A stretch of 38,880 nt of DNA from positions 1 through 38,880 of the forward strand of contig CAIYYT010000055.1 in NCBI GenBank assembly GCA_903930455.1, given 5' to 3'. A model generated the notes under the pieces. It ran no database searches. It was given only the letters and a program-made list of their open reading frames with translations, and was not told the origin of the DNA. The DNA comes from an uncultured bacterium (GTDB lineage Bacteria; Zixibacteria; MSB-5A5; CAIYYT01). The position numbers and the translations under genes were made by a program. Below, in pieces: positions 36,993-38,880 of this stretch. Positions within the stretch are counted from its first letter, which is position 1. The number at the start of each line of letters is the position of its first letter.

Positions 36993-38880
36993 CTACTTGC
37001 AACTCGCGCAGGGCACCGCACCGCCCGAGAAAATGTAGGCGATCAAGTACACCGCATCGGAAATATCAACAATGGCGTCGCAGTTCACATCCCCCAACAA
37101 ATACGGAATTGGGGCCGGACCGCCTGCGAAGATGTACGCGATCAGAGCAACCACATCCGAGATATCTATTGCACGCTCTCCCGTTACGTCACCGCAAATA
37201 TACAGAGGCGCCACCTGCAAGTACGCCGGTATTGTCTGCAACGCATCCGCCGAGTCCGGATCATTCGAGGACACCTTCAGGCCCGCTTGATAGCTCCCCG
37301 TATCCAAATCGACTCCCGAAAAGATCAACTGCACTGTCGCTGACTGCCCAGACAGTACCTCGCCCGACGATGGTACCGCAAACAACCAGTACTTCGGCCT
37401 GATAATTTGTACAGCAAGACTATTATGCAGATAATCGGTGTTGATCGCGACCGTCATACCCATCGTCCCCGTCCGATTCTGGATGCCAACCGTGTTCCCC
37501 AGAATGTCAAATCCCGGTGCGATCGTCTGATACTGCAACTTGATATTCCCGTTTGGTGACAGGATGATTTCCGCAGTGATTACATGCCCCGGATTGATCG
37601 CCAGGTCATACTCCGGATAACGAGCATACTCGATCACAAAATCACTTCCCACCGTCTCGTACACGACCTTCCCACCCGGACTATCAGCATCCGAAATGTT
37701 TAGATCATCCCAACACCAACAGATCACATTCTTGGGCGTGGTGCTCCAAGTGTTCGGCAACGCCACGTTCTTCCAGGAATCGTAGCTTACCGTCGGCCCA
37801 AAGCCGAACACCCCATCTGAACCTACATAGAATTCCGTGTAGCTCGAATCATAAAACGAAAATGCAAATGGAAGCGGAAAGGGACCAATGAAGTTCTCGT
37901 CTGCCAGTCCCGAGGTGATATCCGTACCGGTCGCTTCGATGTCGATCCAGTTATAGGTCGGACCACCCGGTTCGTCCGAGTCAATCCAGATATTGCCCCA
38001 GGCATCCGGTCCGCCGGCGTTGTAGACCACCTCCGGTCCCAGACGCACCGTGTTATCTCCTTTTGCTTCCCGATACTCTTTCCAGCCTTCGGGATAGCTG
38101 TACTGATTGACGCGTCCCTCCTGAACTAACTTCTCAAACATCGGCGATAGAATCGGAACTGCCGTAAGTGAATAGATCAAACCGCCCGGCCCCGTATTGG
38201 TAATCAGCAGTTGGTCATACGCCGAATCCCCTTCCAGTACCGTTTGACTGAAGCTCGGCGGTGACAAACTCACATCCGGGCCATAGTCGATCCGCACGTT
38301 GTCCACAAACCAATCGTCATAAGGGCCCGACTTCGCCGTGTTGCGAATTCGCAACCGGAACGCCGCGTGATGCGCATCCGTCGGCAGGCCTACCGACACG
38401 ACCGCAAAGTTCGACATGTCACCATCCGCCCCTGAATGCTGCTTCAATATCTTCCACTGACCCCCATCATTCAAATACTCAATATAGAGATCATTCGATG
38501 AATCCGGTGAGTCGCCGCCACCCGTCTGCTCATAGGCGTAGCTCAGGTTGATTCCCTGGGCCACATTGAGGTCGATTTTCTGTGACACGATCGTGTCCGC
38601 ACCCGTTGGACTTCCATTCAAGCGCAGCGCATACGGCGATGACGGCGGATTTAGCGCCAGACCGTCAATCGTCGCTCCATGATTGTATACCCACAATGCC
38701 AGGGCAACCGTCCTCGACGAAAACGTGTCGTAGAAGGGTAGCGTCAGCGGTTGGCCGGTCGATATCGTCCGCAATGTCGCCGTCGTGTGCACTGCGCTTG
38801 AACCTTGCGACGTGGCTATCACTTGGGAGGTGTCGGCATCGCCGAACATGCTCGCACTGATGATCACCCGTATCTTGAAA
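36993..38880 (-). CDS. Large secreted protein with C-terminal dockerin-like module (partial, 5' end outside window)
   Basis: The frame stays open past the track's start (GTG 38867) to the window edge, so the N-terminus is missing; about 628 residues are visible. Order: a jelly-roll, MAM-like domain (LPFYDTFSSRTVALALWVYN to DDWFVDNVRIDYGPD), an ASPM/Ig-like stretch (PPSFSQTVLEGDSAYDQLLI), a beta-rich domain (FPLPFAFSFYDSSYTEFYVG, ICWCWDDLNISDADSPGGKV) of the kind found after secreted peptidases, another Ig-like segment (SGQSATVQLIFSGVDLDTGS), and two EF-hand dockerin-like repeats (CGDVTGERAIDISDVVALIA, GDVNCDAIVDISDAVYLIAY) with IF.GGP links. A catalytic domain, perhaps a protease, may lie upstream outside the window. 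Confidence 0.85.
   Translation of the reverse strand, partial: FKIRVIISASMFGDADTSQVIATSQGSSAVHTTATLRTISTGQPLTLPFYDTFSSRTVALALWVYNHGATIDGLALNPPSSPYALRLNGSPTGADTIVSQKIDLNVAQGINLSYAYEQTGGGDSPDSSNDLYIEYLNDGGQWKILKQHSGADGDMSNFAVVSVGLPTDAHHAAFRLRIRNTAKSGPYDDWFVDNVRIDYGPDVSLSPPSFSQTVLEGDSAYDQLLITNTGPGGLIYSLTAVPILSPMFEKLVQEGRVNQYSYPEGWKEYREAKGDNTVRLGPEVVYNAGGPDAWGNIWIDSDEPGGPTYNWIDIEATGTDITSGLADENFIGPFPLPFAFSFYDSSYTEFYVGSDGVFGFGPTVSYDSWKNVALPNTWSTTPKNVICWCWDDLNISDADSPGGKVVYETVGSDFVIEYARYPEYDLAINPGHVITAEIILSPNGNIKLQYQTIAPGFDILGNTVGIQNRTGTMGMTVAINTDYLHNSLAVQIIRPKYWLFAVPSSGEVLSGQSATVQLIFSGVDLDTGSYQAGLKVSSNDPDSADALQTIPAYLQVAPLYICGDVTGERAIDISDVVALIAYIFAGGPAPIPYLLGDVNCDAIVDISDAVYLIAYIFSGGAVPCASCK

Overview
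The window looks like chromosomal DNA of a Gram-negative-type bacterium of about middling GC. It encodes an outer-membrane beta-barrel, a Tiki/ChaN-like exported protein, DedA, an M50 site-2 protease and long secreted proteins ending in paired EF-hand, dockerin-like modules. That secreted style, together with the gene content and the many palindromic intergenic repeats, suggests a member of the FCB/Zixibacteria-type candidate lineages. This placement is inference; no 16S rRNA is present. I found no tRNA, rRNA, CRISPR array, transposase or phage gene.

Layout. 1-1554 (minus): zinc-ribbon protein, LemA and HtpX (cut by the window edge) in one operon. 1996-4925 (plus): a secreted protein built of three repeats, a Tiki/ChaN-like exported protein, then a degenerate copy of the last 36 codons of the first gene lying between two palindromes. 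4926-7783 (plus): a class I aminotransferase translationally coupled to ATP-type PEP carboxykinase, a plausible amino-acid to oxaloacetate to PEP route. 7784-9186: 1.4 kb without a convincing gene but full of palindromes, including a perfect 24-bp inverted pair of REP-like units. 9187-12530: PadR regulator, a REC-GAF-HD-GYP response regulator and a convergently overlapping M50 protease. 12809-16711 (minus): a 1300-residue secreted PQQ-propeller/dockerin-like protein with a strong terminator and a long leader. 16712-17968: a second repeat-rich gap, sharing one palindrome family with the first. 17969-20907 (plus): small ORF, TPR protein, membrane-anchored nuclease with an Ada-type zinc module, and a beta-barrel protein.

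21135-28992 (plus) is a tightly packed housekeeping run: yebC, ruvC, ruvA, ruvB, queA, ispD, ispF, dedA, ddl and mtnA. Neighbours often overlap by 1-4 nt, and ruvA appears to start at CTG inside the ruvC stop. 29057-32437 (minus) holds ubiA, an NlpC/P60 lipoprotein and uvrC. 32655-34083 is a selenium locus: a YedF-like protein convergent with selD. The ORF track truncates selD because its active-site codon is an in-frame TGA. Read as selenocysteine it restores a complete SelD, implying that the organism decodes UGA as Sec. 34205-36716 (minus) is cysS (with a clear terminator) and an M42 aminopeptidase. The window ends in the 3' part of another secreted dockerin-like protein.

The best leads are the Sec-containing selD with its lone YedF-domain partner, the CTG-start ruvA, the triple-repeat protein and its broken tail copy, a recurring TATTATYAATAATA motif around 17.7-19.6 kb, and the palindromic repeat families.
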